This document shows, in pieces, positions 9,809 to 21,300 of a stretch of DNA of 64,000 nt (the stretch's first letter is position 1; the number at the start of each line of letters is the position of its first letter). The position numbers were made by a program, and so were the translations under genes. The stretch comes from Marinomonas sp. MED121 (GTDB lineage Bacteria; Pseudomonadota; Gammaproteobacteria; Pseudomonadales; Marinomonadaceae). The stretch spans positions 43,401 to 107,400 of the forward strand of contig NZ_CH672430.1 of assembly GCF_000153025.1 (NCBI RefSeq), given 5' to 3'. Under the pieces are notes generated by a model, which did not search any database, was not told the origin of the DNA, and was given only the letters and a program-made list of their open reading frames with translations.

Positions 9809-10720
9809 CTAAGGCATTTCGTCTTCAAACTCTTCTTTTGGTGTTGGAACCAGATCTTCTCTTTCAATTTTTTGCGCAAGCAATAGATTAGCCGCAACAA
9901 AAACAGAAGAATAAGTACCGATAATGACACCAATTAACAATGCGAAAGCAAAGTTATGAATCGCCTCACCACCAAAGAAAAAGAGCACCAACAACACAAA
10001 AATGGTTGTTAACGAGGTAATCAAGGTACGACCAAGGGTTTGATTAATGGATTCGTTTATTAAATCAACCGGCTCAATTTCACGCATGATACGGAAATTT
10101 TCTCGAATACGATCACATACCACAATCGTATCGTTAAGCGAGTAACCAATAACTGCCAACAAAGCAGCCAACACGGTTAAGTCAAACTCAAAACCCATAA
10201 TAGAGAAAATACCTAAGGTAATAATCACATCATGGGCAAGGGCTGCAACTGAAGCTACTGAGAATTTAAATTGAAAGCGAACAGCAACATAGAGCATAAC
10301 AATAGCCAAAGCTAATAGCATACCTAGGCCACCCTGCTCTCTTAACTCTTCACCTACCTGTGCACCAACAAATTCAGACCTTAAAAGCTCAACACTCGCC
10401 GTATCAGAACGCAACACAGCAAGCACTTCATCACCTAAGGTTGGCGTATAAACATTCGCCATACGCACTACGATATCCGTGTTGGCACCAAAGGTCTGCA
10501 CTACCACATCATCATATTGATTTTCAGCCAATAAGGCGCGAATTTGATCAAGCTCTGGCGCAACCTGATAGCCCACTTCAACCAAGGTACCACCGGTAAA
10601 GTCCAGACCAAACTCAAGGCCTTTAACCGCTAACGAAATAAGCGATGCCACGACCAATATAATGGATAACAAAGCAACGGGTTTTCGCATTCCCATAAAA
10701 GGGATATTAGATGTTTTCAT
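9809..10720 (-). CDS. secF: SecF, protein-export membrane protein
   Basis: SecF pairs with SecD to pull translocating proteins into the periplasm using the proton gradient. It is 303 aa with a first membrane helix near 17-35, the periplasmic start GLDFTGGTLVEVGY, and five further helices in the C-terminal half including AHDVIITLGIFSIMGFEFDL and LTTIFVLLVLFFFGG. It lies 11 bp after secD, so the two are co-transcribed. Confidence 0.97.
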   Translation of the reverse strand: MKTSNIPFMGMRKPVALLSIILVVASLISLAVKGLEFGLDFTGGTLVEVGYQVAPELDQIRALLAENQYDDVVVQTFGANTDIVVRMANVYTPTLGDEVLAVLRSDTASVELLRSEFVGAQVGEELREQGGLGMLLALAIVMLYVAVRFQFKFSVASVAALAHDVIITLGIFSIMGFEFDLTVLAALLAVIGYSLNDTIVVCDRIRENFRIMREIEPVDLINESINQTLGRTLITSLTTIFVLLVLFFFGGEAIHNFAFALLIGVIIGTYSSVFVAANLLLAQKIEREDLVPTPKEEFEDEMP

Positions 10721-10731
10721 TGTCTTGTTTC

Positions 10732-12579
10732 CTATATCGATAAACGGGCGTCTTTACGACCACCATAAACCAAGTTAGCTTGCGCTCTTGTGACAATTAT
10801 TGCCGTGAACATAGAGGTAATAATGCCCAAAGACAGTGTCACTGCAAAGCCCTTCACCGAACCTGTTCCCACAGCAAACAAGATAACAGCAACCAACAAA
10901 GTGGTAATATTGGCATCCAAAATTGTGGTAAAGGCTCTGTTAAAACCAGAATAGATCGCCTGCTGGGTCGGTAAACCTGATGCTAACTCTTCTTTAATCC
11001 GCGAGAATATCAAGACGTTCGCATCGACCGCCATCCCCATAGTCAATACAATCCCTGCAATACCTGGTAAGGTTAGCGTTGCACCTAACAAAGACATGCA
11101 CGCCATCAGCAGCACAATATTGATAGCAAGAGAAATATTGGCAAACAAACCAAACACACGGTAATAAGCCAACATAAAGAGCATAACCACTAACAAGCCG
11201 ATTTGAGCGGACACGACGCCAAGACGAATGTTCTCTTCGCCCAAGCTTGGACCAACGGTTCGCTCTTCAACAAAGTAAATAGGGGCAGCCAATGCACCTG
11301 CACGTAAAAGTAGCGCAAGTTCAGACGATTCACGTGAACTATCTAACCCAGTAATACGAAACGCATTACCTAAGGTTGTTTGAATGGTTGCTAACGAGAT
11401 GATGCCTTTTTCACTGTAAGACTGGCGAACTTCTTGCGCTTTACCATTTTCATCTTCTACAAAACGAGAACGGGATTTGTGTTCAATAAAGACAACCGCC
11501 ATGTTGCGGCCAACAGAAGTACGCGTTACTTTCGCCATTTGCTTACCACCCTTGCTATCAAGGCTGATATTTACTTGAGGCATGCCATTCTCGTCAAATG
11601 AAGAGCTGGCATCAGAGACACTATCACCTGTAATAATCAAATCACGCTCTAAACGCGCGGTACGGCCACTGCCATCTCTAAATGTCATGACTTCAACATC
11701 ATCCGCTTCAAGCGGCGCTTCCAAGCGAAACTCAAGGTTAGCCGTTGCACCGATAATACGCTTAGCCGCTGCTGTATCTTGTACACCAGGAAGCTCAACC
11801 ACTATTCGGTTACTCCCTTGACGCTGCACTAATGGCTCAGCAACACCTAATTCATTCACACGATTTCTGAGTGTGGTTAAGTTTTGCTGTAATGCATAGG
11901 CTTCAATCTCAGCCTTTGAAGACTCCGAATAACTCGCCATCAAATAGAATTCACCCTCTTGGGCTTGAGTCGAATAAATGTATTCAGGAAACTCTTCGCT
12001 TAACAGGGTTTCTGCACGGGTTAAAAAAGCTTGCTGTAAAAAGCGGATTTTTAACACACCCGCATCCACACTCACCTTACGGTATCTTACTTTTTGTTGA
12101 CGAAGTAAGGTTTTCATTTCAGCAGACGCGACTTCCATGCGCTGTTCAAGCGCTGCTGGTGTATCCACTTCAAGCAAAAAGTGCACACCACCACGAAGGT
12201 CCAAGCCTAACTTTGCAGGACCTGCACCAAACGACGCCAACCAATCAGGTGTCGTAGGCACTAAATTTAATGCGGTTACATAATTTTCGCCTAAGGCCGC
12301 TGCGACAACCGGTTTCGCTGCTAACTGATCTATGCCGCTATTGAAACGTAAAGTTGCACCATTTGAGGTTAACTCTGACGCTTTTAATTCGATATTTGCT
12401 TTCTCTAAAGCTCGCTCAGCTTTGCTAATCACATTCTCATCAATGCTAACCGTCGCTTTTTGAGTAGATAGCTGAAGTGCTGGGTCATCAGGGTAAAGAT
12501 TTGGCAAGGCATACAGTAGCCCAAGCGCTAATACAAAAAGAATCAGCAAATACTTCCACAAGGGATACTTGTTAAGCAT
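10732..12579 (-). CDS. secD: SecD, protein-export membrane protein
   Basis: This 615-aa protein has one N-terminal membrane helix, then a large periplasmic domain with GLDLRGGVHFLLEVD and RVNELGVAEPLVQ. Five C-terminal helices follow, including the conserved TLPGIAGIVLTMGMAVDANV and the end GFAVTLSLGIITSMFTAI. The length and motif order are typical. It follows yajC, separated by an 83-bp gap holding a hairpin, and precedes secF. Confidence 0.97.
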   Translation of the reverse strand: MLNKYPLWKYLLILFVLALGLLYALPNLYPDDPALQLSTQKATVSIDENVISKAERALEKANIELKASELTSNGATLRFNSGIDQLAAKPVVAAALGENYVTALNLVPTTPDWLASFGAGPAKLGLDLRGGVHFLLEVDTPAALEQRMEVASAEMKTLLRQQKVRYRKVSVDAGVLKIRFLQQAFLTRAETLLSEEFPEYIYSTQAQEGEFYLMASYSESSKAEIEAYALQQNLTTLRNRVNELGVAEPLVQRQGSNRIVVELPGVQDTAAAKRIIGATANLEFRLEAPLEADDVEVMTFRDGSGRTARLERDLIITGDSVSDASSSFDENGMPQVNISLDSKGGKQMAKVTRTSVGRNMAVVFIEHKSRSRFVEDENGKAQEVRQSYSEKGIISLATIQTTLGNAFRITGLDSSRESSELALLLRAGALAAPIYFVEERTVGPSLGEENIRLGVVSAQIGLLVVMLFMLAYYRVFGLFANISLAINIVLLMACMSLLGATLTLPGIAGIVLTMGMAVDANVLIFSRIKEELASGLPTQQAIYSGFNRAFTTILDANITTLLVAVILFAVGTGSVKGFAVTLSLGIITSMFTAIIVTRAQANLVYGGRKDARLSI

Positions 12580-12632
12580 GAAACATCCTTTGGTTCACTG
12601 TGTTTAAAAACACTTATTGTTAACAGAAATAA

Positions 12633-12656
12633 GAAAAGCGCCTTTCGGCGCTTTTC
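12633..12656 (-). terminator. Hairpin between yajC and secD
   Basis: A perfect 10-bp stem, GAAAAGCGCC at 12633-12642 and GGCGCTTTTC at 12647-12656, with a TTTC loop, followed on the reverse strand by CTTATTT. It lies just past the yajC stop, so it may end part of the yajC transcript or act as a partial terminator before secD. Confidence 0.7.
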
Positions 12657-12662
12657 AGAGGA

Positions 12663-12992
12663 TTAAATTGACTTCAGAGTACCTTTTGGTAGCACAGCAG
12701 CTACAGAGGCTTTCTGGAAGTTCAACTCAACGCCTTCAGCTACTTCAAGTACAACATAATTGTCATTTACTTTAGTAACCTTACCTAGCATTCCGCCATT
12801 GGTTAACACCTCAGAGCCTTTTGCTAGAGATGCCATCAAGTTTTTATGCTCTTTTTGACGTTTTGCTTGTGGGCGCCACATTAAAAAGTAAAAAATTAAT
12901 ACAAAGCCAACAAGTAGCACTAGGTTCAAAATACCTGCATCAGCCGGTGCACCAGCACCTTCTGCATGGGCAGCTGAGATCAATGAGATCAT
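12663..12992 (-). CDS. yajC: YajC, Sec translocon accessory subunit
   Basis: The ATG at 12992 has TTGGAGA about 8 bases upstream; an in-frame TTG five codons earlier overlaps this ribosome site and is unlikely. The 109-aa protein has one membrane helix at about 22-40 (NLVLLVGFVLIFYFLMW), then RPQAKRQKEHKNLMASL and the soluble tail with GSEVLTNGGMLGKV, the YajC signature. It binds SecDF. It sits between tgt and secD as in most gammaproteobacteria. Confidence 0.96.
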   Translation of the reverse strand: MISLISAAHAEGAGAPADAGILNLVLLVGFVLIFYFLMWRPQAKRQKEHKNLMASLAKGSEVLTNGGMLGKVTKVNDNYVVLEVAEGVELNFQKASVAAVLPKGTLKSI

Positions 12993-13052
12993 TATTTCTG
13001 TCTCCAATGGTTATAAAATTATTATTGAAATTACTAAACGCCTATCAAACAA

Positions 13053-15283
<2,231 letters not shown>

Positions 15284-15514
15284 TCGCAACAGGCCTAGAA
15301 AAAATCATTTATGAGTAAGTCAAAAAGACTCGGCATTTTATCGAAAATTACGTTAAAAAGGTATGTTATTCAGCGAGTTTGTTAGATTTTTTATCATTTT
15401 AATCAGCCTGGGTTAGGCCTAAAAAAATTGATTTGCTTAGATTTTATAAAATTTCAGGTAAAAAAGGTTGACGCACTCTCAAAAATACAGATAATACGCA
15501 GCCACAGTTTCCAT

Positions 15515-15599
15515 GCCAGTGTGGTGGAATTGGTAGACACGACGGATTCAAAATCCGTTGCCGAAAGGCGTGGCGGTTCGAGTCCGCCTACTGGTACCA
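15515..15599 (+). tRNA. tRNA-Leu, anticodon CAA
   Basis: An 85-nt class II tRNA. The acceptor stem GCCAGTG pairs with TACTGGT including a G1-U72 pair as in E. coli Leu tRNAs. The D arm has GGTGGAATTGGTAGACAC, the anticodon loop TTCAAAA gives CAA (reads UUG), a variable arm GTTGCCGAAAGGCGT follows, and the T arm has GGTTCGAGTCC. CCA is encoded. It is transcribed divergently from queA and followed by a terminator. Confidence 0.96.
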
Positions 15600-15635
15600 T
15601 ATTTTTTTACTGTTTTAATAGTAAAAGCATGGTTT

Positions 15636-15669
15636 AAAAAAGCCCTGATCAGTATCAGGGCTTTTTTTT
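15636..15669 (+). terminator. Terminator after tRNA-Leu
   Basis: AGCCCTGAT at 15641-15649 and ATCAGGGCT at 15653-15661 form a 9-bp stem followed by eight T residues. This is a textbook intrinsic terminator 37 bp past the tRNA. Confidence 0.92.
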
Positions 15670-15739
15670 CGTCTTACTTTTGCGAGTGTTTGATTTCTCA
15701 CACTTTATTTTTGACACAGGTTAAACAAAGGGGTTTAAA

Positions 15740-15919
15740 ATGAATCGTCGTAAAAAGATTAAAAGCATCTTAACCAAGAAAGAAAAGATGTCCAATCGTC
15801 ATAACAATTTAAATAAAAAGCCAAAATACATAAGCAAAGCAGATCGTGCAAAATTAGACGCAGAGCAAGATGCACAAACTGCTGAGCATGATGAAGAGAC
15901 CATTACCCCTGAGGCTTAA
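15740..15919 (+). CDS. DUF2986 family small basic protein
   Basis: A 59-aa frame from ATG at 15740 with AAGGGG just upstream. The N-terminal half is strongly basic (MNRRKKIKSILTKKEK) and is followed by KPKYISKADRAKLDAE, which I recognise as the DUF2986 pattern found in Vibrio and Shewanella; the C-terminus is acidic. Function is unknown; the charge suggests nucleic-acid or ribosome binding, which is only a guess. It has its own ribosome site and lies between two well-defined genes. Confidence 0.8.
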   Translation: MNRRKKIKSILTKKEKMSNRHNNLNKKPKYISKADRAKLDAEQDAQTAEHDEETITPEA

Positions 15920-15928
15920 CAAAAGCCC

Positions 15929-16594
15929 TTAAAGAGTACGCAACACTTGTGCTAACGGTTTCCGTACTTTTTGCGGCCAATTGCCCTCTCCCGCCACTCC
16001 CACGGTAATTAAGATAACAGGTAAACTGTCTTCCTCTAACGCAAATTCAGCTTTTACCGCTTGGGCATCAAACCCACCCATGGCACCAGAGGCCAAGCCT
16101 TTTTCTTGTGCTGCTACCATCAAACTCATGGCCGCTAAAGAAGCCGATCGAATCGCTTCATCTCGCCTAGCTTGGTCACTTTCTTGATGGGTTTGGCTTG
16201 CCATCTCAACCCAAGTTTTTTGTACACCTTCACTAATAATTTTGGCGTCCACAGAAGCTTGTAAAGTGGTATTCAGTTCCTTATAACCTTGCATTCTACC
16301 ACTAACAATATAAGTCACCGCGGCATCCAACACTTGCGGCTGTTCAAATGCCAGTGGGTATAACCTTTGTTTTGCTGCGTTTGAGTGAACCGCCACAAAC
16401 GCCCAGTTTTGAAGATTAAAAGCCGATGGCGCTAGGCAAGCCAGTCGAACCAATTCATTTACCATCTCTTCATCAAGCTGCGCCGATGCATCGTATCGCC
16501 CTATTGAAGTACGTTGTTCTAAAATAGATTCAAAGTGAGCTTGAGAAGCTTGGCTCGTGTTAGTTGTTGTCATATTTGCAATTAATTCAGACAT
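15929..16594 (-). CDS. Nitroreductase family FMN oxidoreductase
   Basis: A 221-aa protein. ILEQRTSIGRYD near the N-terminus and CLAPSAFNLQNWAFVAV form the FMN-binding start of the nitroreductase fold, and AMSLMVAAQEKGLASGAMGGFD with VGVAGEGNWPQKVRK closes it. Enzymes of this family reduce nitroaromatics, quinones or other acceptors using NAD(P)H; the substrate here cannot be told. AAGGAA precedes the ATG. It is followed upstream by an EamA exporter on the same strand, 92 bp away, and may share its MarR control. Confidence 0.88.
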   Translation of the reverse strand: MSELIANMTTTNTSQASQAHFESILEQRTSIGRYDASAQLDEEMVNELVRLACLAPSAFNLQNWAFVAVHSNAAKQRLYPLAFEQPQVLDAAVTYIVSGRMQGYKELNTTLQASVDAKIISEGVQKTWVEMASQTHQESDQARRDEAIRSASLAAMSLMVAAQEKGLASGAMGGFDAQAVKAEFALEEDSLPVILITVGVAGEGNWPQKVRKPLAQVLRTL

Positions 16595-16686
16595 ACTATT
16601 TCCTTTTAATAATACTTTTTTATGAAAAATGTTTTTTGTAAAGACGCGATCAGCTAATTACTTTGGCTAAAAAAAATTTTTTGAGC

Positions 16687-17628
16687 TTACTTTTGCTGCA
16701 CCAGGTTTGTTTCGGCAACCATGACTTCTGCTTTGTTAGCTTTGTTTTCTGGGCTCGAATTTAACCAACGCTGAAGCAATAACACTGAGCTCAATACAAT
16801 TAATATGGCGATACTTTCTCGTGGGGTTAACGCCTGCTCTAGCACAGCCCAACCAACCAAAATGGCAGTCACAGGGCTAAGTAAGCCTAAAGATGAAACT
16901 GAGACGGAAGAAAGTTTGGTAATGCCCCTAAACCAAAGGCTGTAAGCAAGCAGGGCGCCAAAAATAGATAAGTAGCCATAACCTAAATAATTATTTGTTG
17001 TTAAACTTGGTAGAGCCCCCTCAAACAGCCATGCTAAAGGTAAAAGCAGCAGCCCCCCCAAACCAAGTTGCCAACCGGTAAAACTTAAAGTCGACATCCC
17101 ATTATTCCAACGTCGAGCGAGATAAGTACCAAAACCTAGGCATAGGGTGCCAGCAAAAGCAGCAATCAGGCCTAAACTGTCCCATTGGGTTTGAGGAGAG
17201 ACAAAGAGCAGACTCATCCCTAGCACTGAGATAAGAGCCATTAAAACCACCTTTAACTGAGGCCTTTTATGCTCAAAAAACCACACTATCAGCATCATTA
17301 ATAAGGGCTGAATGGCACCAACTACGGCGGCAATTCCCCCTGGTAATCGATAGGCTGCGACAAATAATAAGGCTTGGAAAACACCGATATTTAGGCCTGA
17401 CAAAATGATTAATTGCAGCCACTGTTTTATCGTGAGACTGACTTTTGGAAGAAAAACATAACCCCATAAAATCAGCAAAATACCCGCAGGTAAAGAACGA
17501 ATTAAAGCGGCTGTAAATGGTCTATCTTGGGGCAGTAATTCACTCGCTACCACATAGGTAGTCCCCCACATAATGGGTGCTAATGCGGTTAACAGTATAT
17601 TGCCCAGGGCTTGATCCTTAATCGCCAT
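16687..17628 (-). CDS. EamA/DMT-family transporter
   Basis: The ATG at 17628 is chosen because GGAG lies 7 bases upstream; the frame remains open 39 codons further but that stretch overlaps the likely operator. The 313-aa product has about ten hydrophobic helices in two EamA repeats, with PIMWGTTYVVASELLP near the start and TAILVGWAVLEQALTPRESIA near the end. Such proteins export amino acids or metabolites. It is divergent from a marR gene, a common regulator-exporter pairing. Confidence 0.88.
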   Translation of the reverse strand: MAIKDQALGNILLTALAPIMWGTTYVVASELLPQDRPFTAALIRSLPAGILLILWGYVFLPKVSLTIKQWLQLIILSGLNIGVFQALLFVAAYRLPGGIAAVVGAIQPLLMMLIVWFFEHKRPQLKVVLMALISVLGMSLLFVSPQTQWDSLGLIAAFAGTLCLGFGTYLARRWNNGMSTLSFTGWQLGLGGLLLLPLAWLFEGALPSLTTNNYLGYGYLSIFGALLAYSLWFRGITKLSSVSVSSLGLLSPVTAILVGWAVLEQALTPRESIAILIVLSSVLLLQRWLNSSPENKANKAEVMVAETNLVQQK

Positions 17629-17663
17629 ATTCTTCTCCAATGTAAATGATATTGAACGCCAAG

Positions 17664-17721
17664 AAAGTATCTTGAAGTTAAGATACTTTTTAGATTGGCA
17701 GGATTTTATCTTGACTTCAAG
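17664..17721. promoter_or_regulatory. Candidate MarR operators between the EamA and marR genes
   Basis: AAAGTATCTT at 17664-17673 and AAGATACTTT at 17680-17689 form a perfect 10-bp inverted repeat with a 6-nt spacer. A second dyad, CTTGACTTCAAG, lies at 17710-17721. Both share TATCTTGA. They lie 36-93 bp before the exporter start, where a MarR-type repressor would act. Confidence 0.55.
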
Positions 17722-17817
17722 GTAAATTTTAGAGAAATTAGTCATTAATGAATATTGCTAAATTGGTCGGATTTTTGGCCTTAATAAGCGTCACTTACTT
17801 TAAAAACAGGCATAAGA

Positions 17818-18327
17818 ATGAAAGAGAATGATATGGATTATGGGGATGCAGTTGATGCGATCAAACAACAATGGCAACTTGAACGACCTGACTTAAGCCT
17901 TGATGCTATGGGGATTTTTGGTCGTCTGAAACGCTGCTCTATGCTGATGACAGATAGATTAGATAACACCTTCGCCAAGTTTGATTTAAATTATTGGGAG
18001 TTTGATGTTTTAGCCACTTTAAGACGTTCTGGCGCGCCTTATACATTAGCCCCTACTGAGCTCTTTTCTATCATGATGATCACGTCTGGCACCATGACCC
18101 ACAGAATGAAACGCCTCGAAGCAAGAGGCCTCATTGAAAGGTTGCCTAACCCTGAGGATGCCCGTAGTCAGCTAGTTAAATTAAGCCAAACCGGGTTTGA
18201 AATTATTAATAAGGCAGCCACAGCACATGTGGATAATATGGAGTCTCTGCTAGCTGGCCTTAATGACACTAAGAAAAAAGAGCTCGATGTTAAACTCAAA
18301 GAATTGCTCGCTATTTTTGAAACATAA
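17818..18327 (+). CDS. MarR-family transcriptional regulator
   Basis: A 169-aa winged-helix protein. ANLKRC-like dimer helices (GIFGRLKRCSMLMTDRLD) are followed by LNYWEFDVLATLRRSG and the recognition region SIMMITSGTMTHRMKRLEARGLIERLPNPEDARSQ-type wing, which is classic MarR. MarR proteins repress neighbouring genes and release DNA on binding small phenolic or oxidising ligands. It is divergent from the EamA exporter. The start may be 17818 or ATG 17833; neither has a strong ribosome site. Confidence 0.9.
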   Translation: MKENDMDYGDAVDAIKQQWQLERPDLSLDAMGIFGRLKRCSMLMTDRLDNTFAKFDLNYWEFDVLATLRRSGAPYTLAPTELFSIMMITSGTMTHRMKRLEARGLIERLPNPEDARSQLVKLSQTGFEIINKAATAHVDNMESLLAGLNDTKKKELDVKLKELLAIFET

Positions 18328-18389
18328 AGCCAGCATGCCTGTTTTGGCTGCCCCTTTTGAACACACCTTTACGATACCTTATCGCGATA

Positions 18390-18414
18390 CAAGCTCATTA
18401 ATAATATGAGCTTG
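18390..18414 (+). terminator. Hairpin after marR
   Basis: CAAGCTCAT at 18390-18398 and ATGAGCTTG at 18406-18414 form a 9-bp stem with a TAATAAT loop, 63 bp past marR. There is no T-run, so it may be a processing or attenuation structure rather than a full terminator. Confidence 0.4.
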
Positions 18415-18516
18415 CTTGTGCCCATGATAAACTCGCCAACAATTTCCATTAAACCCTAATTTGAATCAGCATGATTTGTCTCAAATTAGCTAATACAAAA
18501 GATACTTTGATCCCCT

Positions 18517-20157
18517 ATGTTACGAATTACTGAATTTAAGCTGCCCCTAAACCACTCCCAAGAAGATTTATCCAAAGCTATCACCAGCCTTTTATCTATT
18601 GAAGCGTCACAACTTGATAGTTTTAGCATTTTTAAACGTGGCTATGATGCGAGAAAAAAGAAAGACATCCAGCTTGTTTATCAACTTGATGTGGTGCTAG
18701 CAAAGGCGCTTGAGGAAAATGTATTAGCTAGGTTCACCGATTCAAATACCGTCAAACCCACCCCTGATACTGGCTATTATTTTGTGGGTCAGGCAGAAAA
18801 AGACTTTCCACAAGCAGATCAACAAAGGCCTATTGTCGTTGGCTTTGGTCCTTGTGGCATGTTGTCGGCATTATTATTGGCTCAAATGGGCTTAAAGCCA
18901 ATCGTGATTGAGCGTGGACAAGATGTAAGACAGCGCACTAAAGATACTTGGGGACTTTGGCGTAAAGAGAAATTAAACACTGAATCTAACGTACAATTTG
19001 GCGAAGGCGGTGCGGGGACTTTCTCTGATGGCAAGCTCTATAGCCAAGTGAAAGACAAGCGTTTCTTAAGCCGTAAAGTACTTACTGAGTTCGTCAAAGC
19101 CGGCGCACCAGAAGAGATTATGTATGTTAGCAAGCCCCACATAGGTACATTTAAACTTGTTACCATGGTGGAAAAAATGCGCGCCGAAATTATCGAGCTT
19201 GGGGGTGAAATACGCTTTGGTGAAAAGGTTGAGTCCCTGATCAAAGAAGATGGGGACCAAGACCGTTTAACAGGCATTCAGCTAACCTCGGGAGAGACAC
19301 TGCATTCTCGCCATATTATTTTAGCCATTGGGCACAGTGCTCGAGACACCTTTAGCATGCTTGAAAAACAAGGGATTTACATGGAAGCCAAACCCTTTTC
19401 TATCGGTTACCGCATCGAACACCCACAATCAGTGATTGACGAAGCACGTTTTGGCGATAATGCAGGACACCCTATTCTTGGCGCCGCTGACTACAAGCTC
19501 GTTCATCACTGTCAAAATGGCCGCAGTGTTTATAGCTTTTGTATGTGCCCAGGTGGCACAGTTGTCGCAGCGACATCTGAAGAAAAACGCGTCGTAACAA
19601 ACGGCATGTCACAATATTCTCGCAACGAGCGTAATGCTAATTCGGCAATTGTGGTAGGCATAGACCCAGAAAAAGATTACCCGGATAGTGTGCTTGGCGG
19701 TATAGACCTGCAAAGAGAATTAGAGTCGCTCGCCTATCAATTAGGGGGCGAAAATTACCATGCCCCAGCACAACTTGTCGGCGACTTTTTAAAGGACATC
19801 CCTTCAACCGAGTTAAAAAGTGTCATGCCTTCTTACAAACCAGGCATTAAACTAGGTGATCTAAGTAAAGCCTTGCCTGAATTTGCCGTTACCGCCATCC
19901 GAGAAGCAATCCCTGCGTTTGAACGAAAAATTAAAGGTTTTTCTATGAATGACGCTATCTTAACAGGGGTTGAAACACGCACGTCCTCCCCCATATGTAT
20001 TCGAAGAAATGCCACATATCAAAGCATGAATACCCAAGGCCTGTATCCTGCAGGGGAAGGCGCGGGTTATGCTGGCGGTATTTTGTCAGCAGCCATTGAT
20101 GGTATAAAGGTAGCGGAAGCGGTCGCTAAAGACCTATTAGCGATTGATACTGAATGA
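18517..20157 (+). CDS. COG2509-type FAD-dependent oxidoreductase
   Basis: A 546-aa flavoprotein with a basic N-terminal domain of about 90 residues (FKRGYDARKKKDIQLVYQLD), typical of the COG2509 'uncharacterised FAD-dependent dehydrogenase' family. A Rossmann motif GFGPCGMLSALLLA is near residue 108. FGEGGAGTFSDGKLY and the C-terminal LYPAGEGAGYAGGILSAAIDG bind FAD, and CMCPGGTVVAA is a conserved family segment. Substrate unknown. A 10-bp hairpin follows directly, so it is a single-gene unit. Confidence 0.88.
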   Translation: MLRITEFKLPLNHSQEDLSKAITSLLSIEASQLDSFSIFKRGYDARKKKDIQLVYQLDVVLAKALEENVLARFTDSNTVKPTPDTGYYFVGQAEKDFPQADQQRPIVVGFGPCGMLSALLLAQMGLKPIVIERGQDVRQRTKDTWGLWRKEKLNTESNVQFGEGGAGTFSDGKLYSQVKDKRFLSRKVLTEFVKAGAPEEIMYVSKPHIGTFKLVTMVEKMRAEIIELGGEIRFGEKVESLIKEDGDQDRLTGIQLTSGETLHSRHIILAIGHSARDTFSMLEKQGIYMEAKPFSIGYRIEHPQSVIDEARFGDNAGHPILGAADYKLVHHCQNGRSVYSFCMCPGGTVVAATSEEKRVVTNGMSQYSRNERNANSAIVVGIDPEKDYPDSVLGGIDLQRELESLAYQLGGENYHAPAQLVGDFLKDIPSTELKSVMPSYKPGIKLGDLSKALPEFAVTAIREAIPAFERKIKGFSMNDAILTGVETRTSSPICIRRNATYQSMNTQGLYPAGEGAGYAGGILSAAIDGIKVAEAVAKDLLAIDTE

Positions 20158-20180
20158 ATTTAGTAAGATAGAATGAATGA

Positions 20181-20211
20181 TGGGAGCAGGTATTGCCCTG
20201 CTCCCAATTTT
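20181..20211 (+). terminator. Terminator after the COG2509 gene
   Basis: TGGGAGCAGG at 20181-20190 and CCTGCTCCCA at 20197-20206 form a 10-bp stem, followed by ATTTT. It lies 24 bp past the stop codon and argues that the next gene starts downstream of about 20211. Confidence 0.8.
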
Positions 20212-20213
20212 GG

Positions 20214-21275
20214 ATGGGAGCGTCCGCCATTTTGATAAAATTAGTGTTATTGAGTGGTTATCAAATTAAAAAAAGTGCGACCAATGTCACTAAGCTGTTG
20301 ACGAGCACCTTAATGATGACTGCTTTGATGATAAGTAAGAGTTATGCGGGTGATGGCATGGTAACACTCACCTGGGAAAATGATTTATTTTCAAGCAGTG
20401 ATGGCCAATACACCAATGGCATTGGCTTTAGCTATGCCAAGCCACTTAGAAGCTACTTCCAAGAAAATGAAACACCCTCCCTCATTTACTGGCTTCTTAA
20501 AGACACAGACTTTGCCAATCAAACTGGAAAAAGGCGCAGTATCGCACACAGTTTTGGCCAAGCCATGTTCACCCCTGAAGACATTAGCCAAGAAAGTTTA
20601 ATTGAGAATGACAGGCCCTATGCAGGTTTACTTATCTGGAACACTAGCTTAATTGCCTTTGATGAATCCATTTCTGATCGCTGGACATTCAGTTTAGGCC
20701 TTGTCGGCCCAGAAGCATTTGCAAAAGATGTTCAAACCAGTATTCATAAGGCGACAGGCTCAGACAAGCCTATGGGCTGGGATAACCAATTAAATAACGA
20801 GCCGGTTTTTAGAATAGAAAAAGAAACCCTCTTTAGAGCATTGGAGCTAGAACTTAACCCAAGTTTTGGCATGGACTTTTTGGCATTTGGGTCACTTGGC
20901 CTTGGTAATCTAATGAGCAGTGCGGAAGCGGGTATCTCGGTTCGTTTTGGCCATAGCCTTGATCAAACCTACCCTAACTTTTCGTCTTTTCCAGTTCGTA
21001 ATCCAAATTACCTTGCAGGAAGGTCAGCTAACTGGCAGATCTTTGCCAGCCGAGCAAAATCTTATGTGTTTAATGATATCACTTTAGATGGCAATACCTT
21101 TACCGACAGTCATTCAGTTGATCTTATCAAGGACAGAATGCTCAGTGTATTAGGTATCTCTTTTGGCTTTCAGTCCTGGAGTATCATGTTGTCATACCAG
21201 GAATCCAGCAAAACCTTTAAAACTCAGGCGCAAGACTCAAGCTATGGCGCATTAAGTATTTCATCTATTTGGTAG
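20214..21275 (+). CDS. LpxR-like outer-membrane protein (DUF2219 family)
   Basis: The mature part carries the LpxR signatures WENDLFSSSDGQYTNGI, NDRPYAGLLIW, GWDNQLNNEP and a strand pattern ending in an aromatic residue (SIW), as expected for a 12-strand barrel. LpxR removes the 3'-acyloxyacyl chain of lipid A; whether this one does is not shown. A signal sequence ends near SKSYA-GDG. The start is unsure: ATG 20214 follows the upstream terminator but lacks a ribosome site, and ATG 20313 gives too short a signal. About 350 aa. Confidence 0.75.
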   Translation: MGASAILIKLVLLSGYQIKKSATNVTKLLTSTLMMTALMISKSYAGDGMVTLTWENDLFSSSDGQYTNGIGFSYAKPLRSYFQENETPSLIYWLLKDTDFANQTGKRRSIAHSFGQAMFTPEDISQESLIENDRPYAGLLIWNTSLIAFDESISDRWTFSLGLVGPEAFAKDVQTSIHKATGSDKPMGWDNQLNNEPVFRIEKETLFRALELELNPSFGMDFLAFGSLGLGNLMSSAEAGISVRFGHSLDQTYPNFSSFPVRNPNYLAGRSANWQIFASRAKSYVFNDITLDGNTFTDSHSVDLIKDRMLSVLGISFGFQSWSIMLSYQESSKTFKTQAQDSSYGALSISSIW

Positions 21276-21300
21276 TCTGAATAACTAGCAATTATCAGCT

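Noticed and set aside
11871..12257. 128-aa forward frame inside secD
   Set aside because: secD is certain on the other strand; the frame has no ribosome site or family features.
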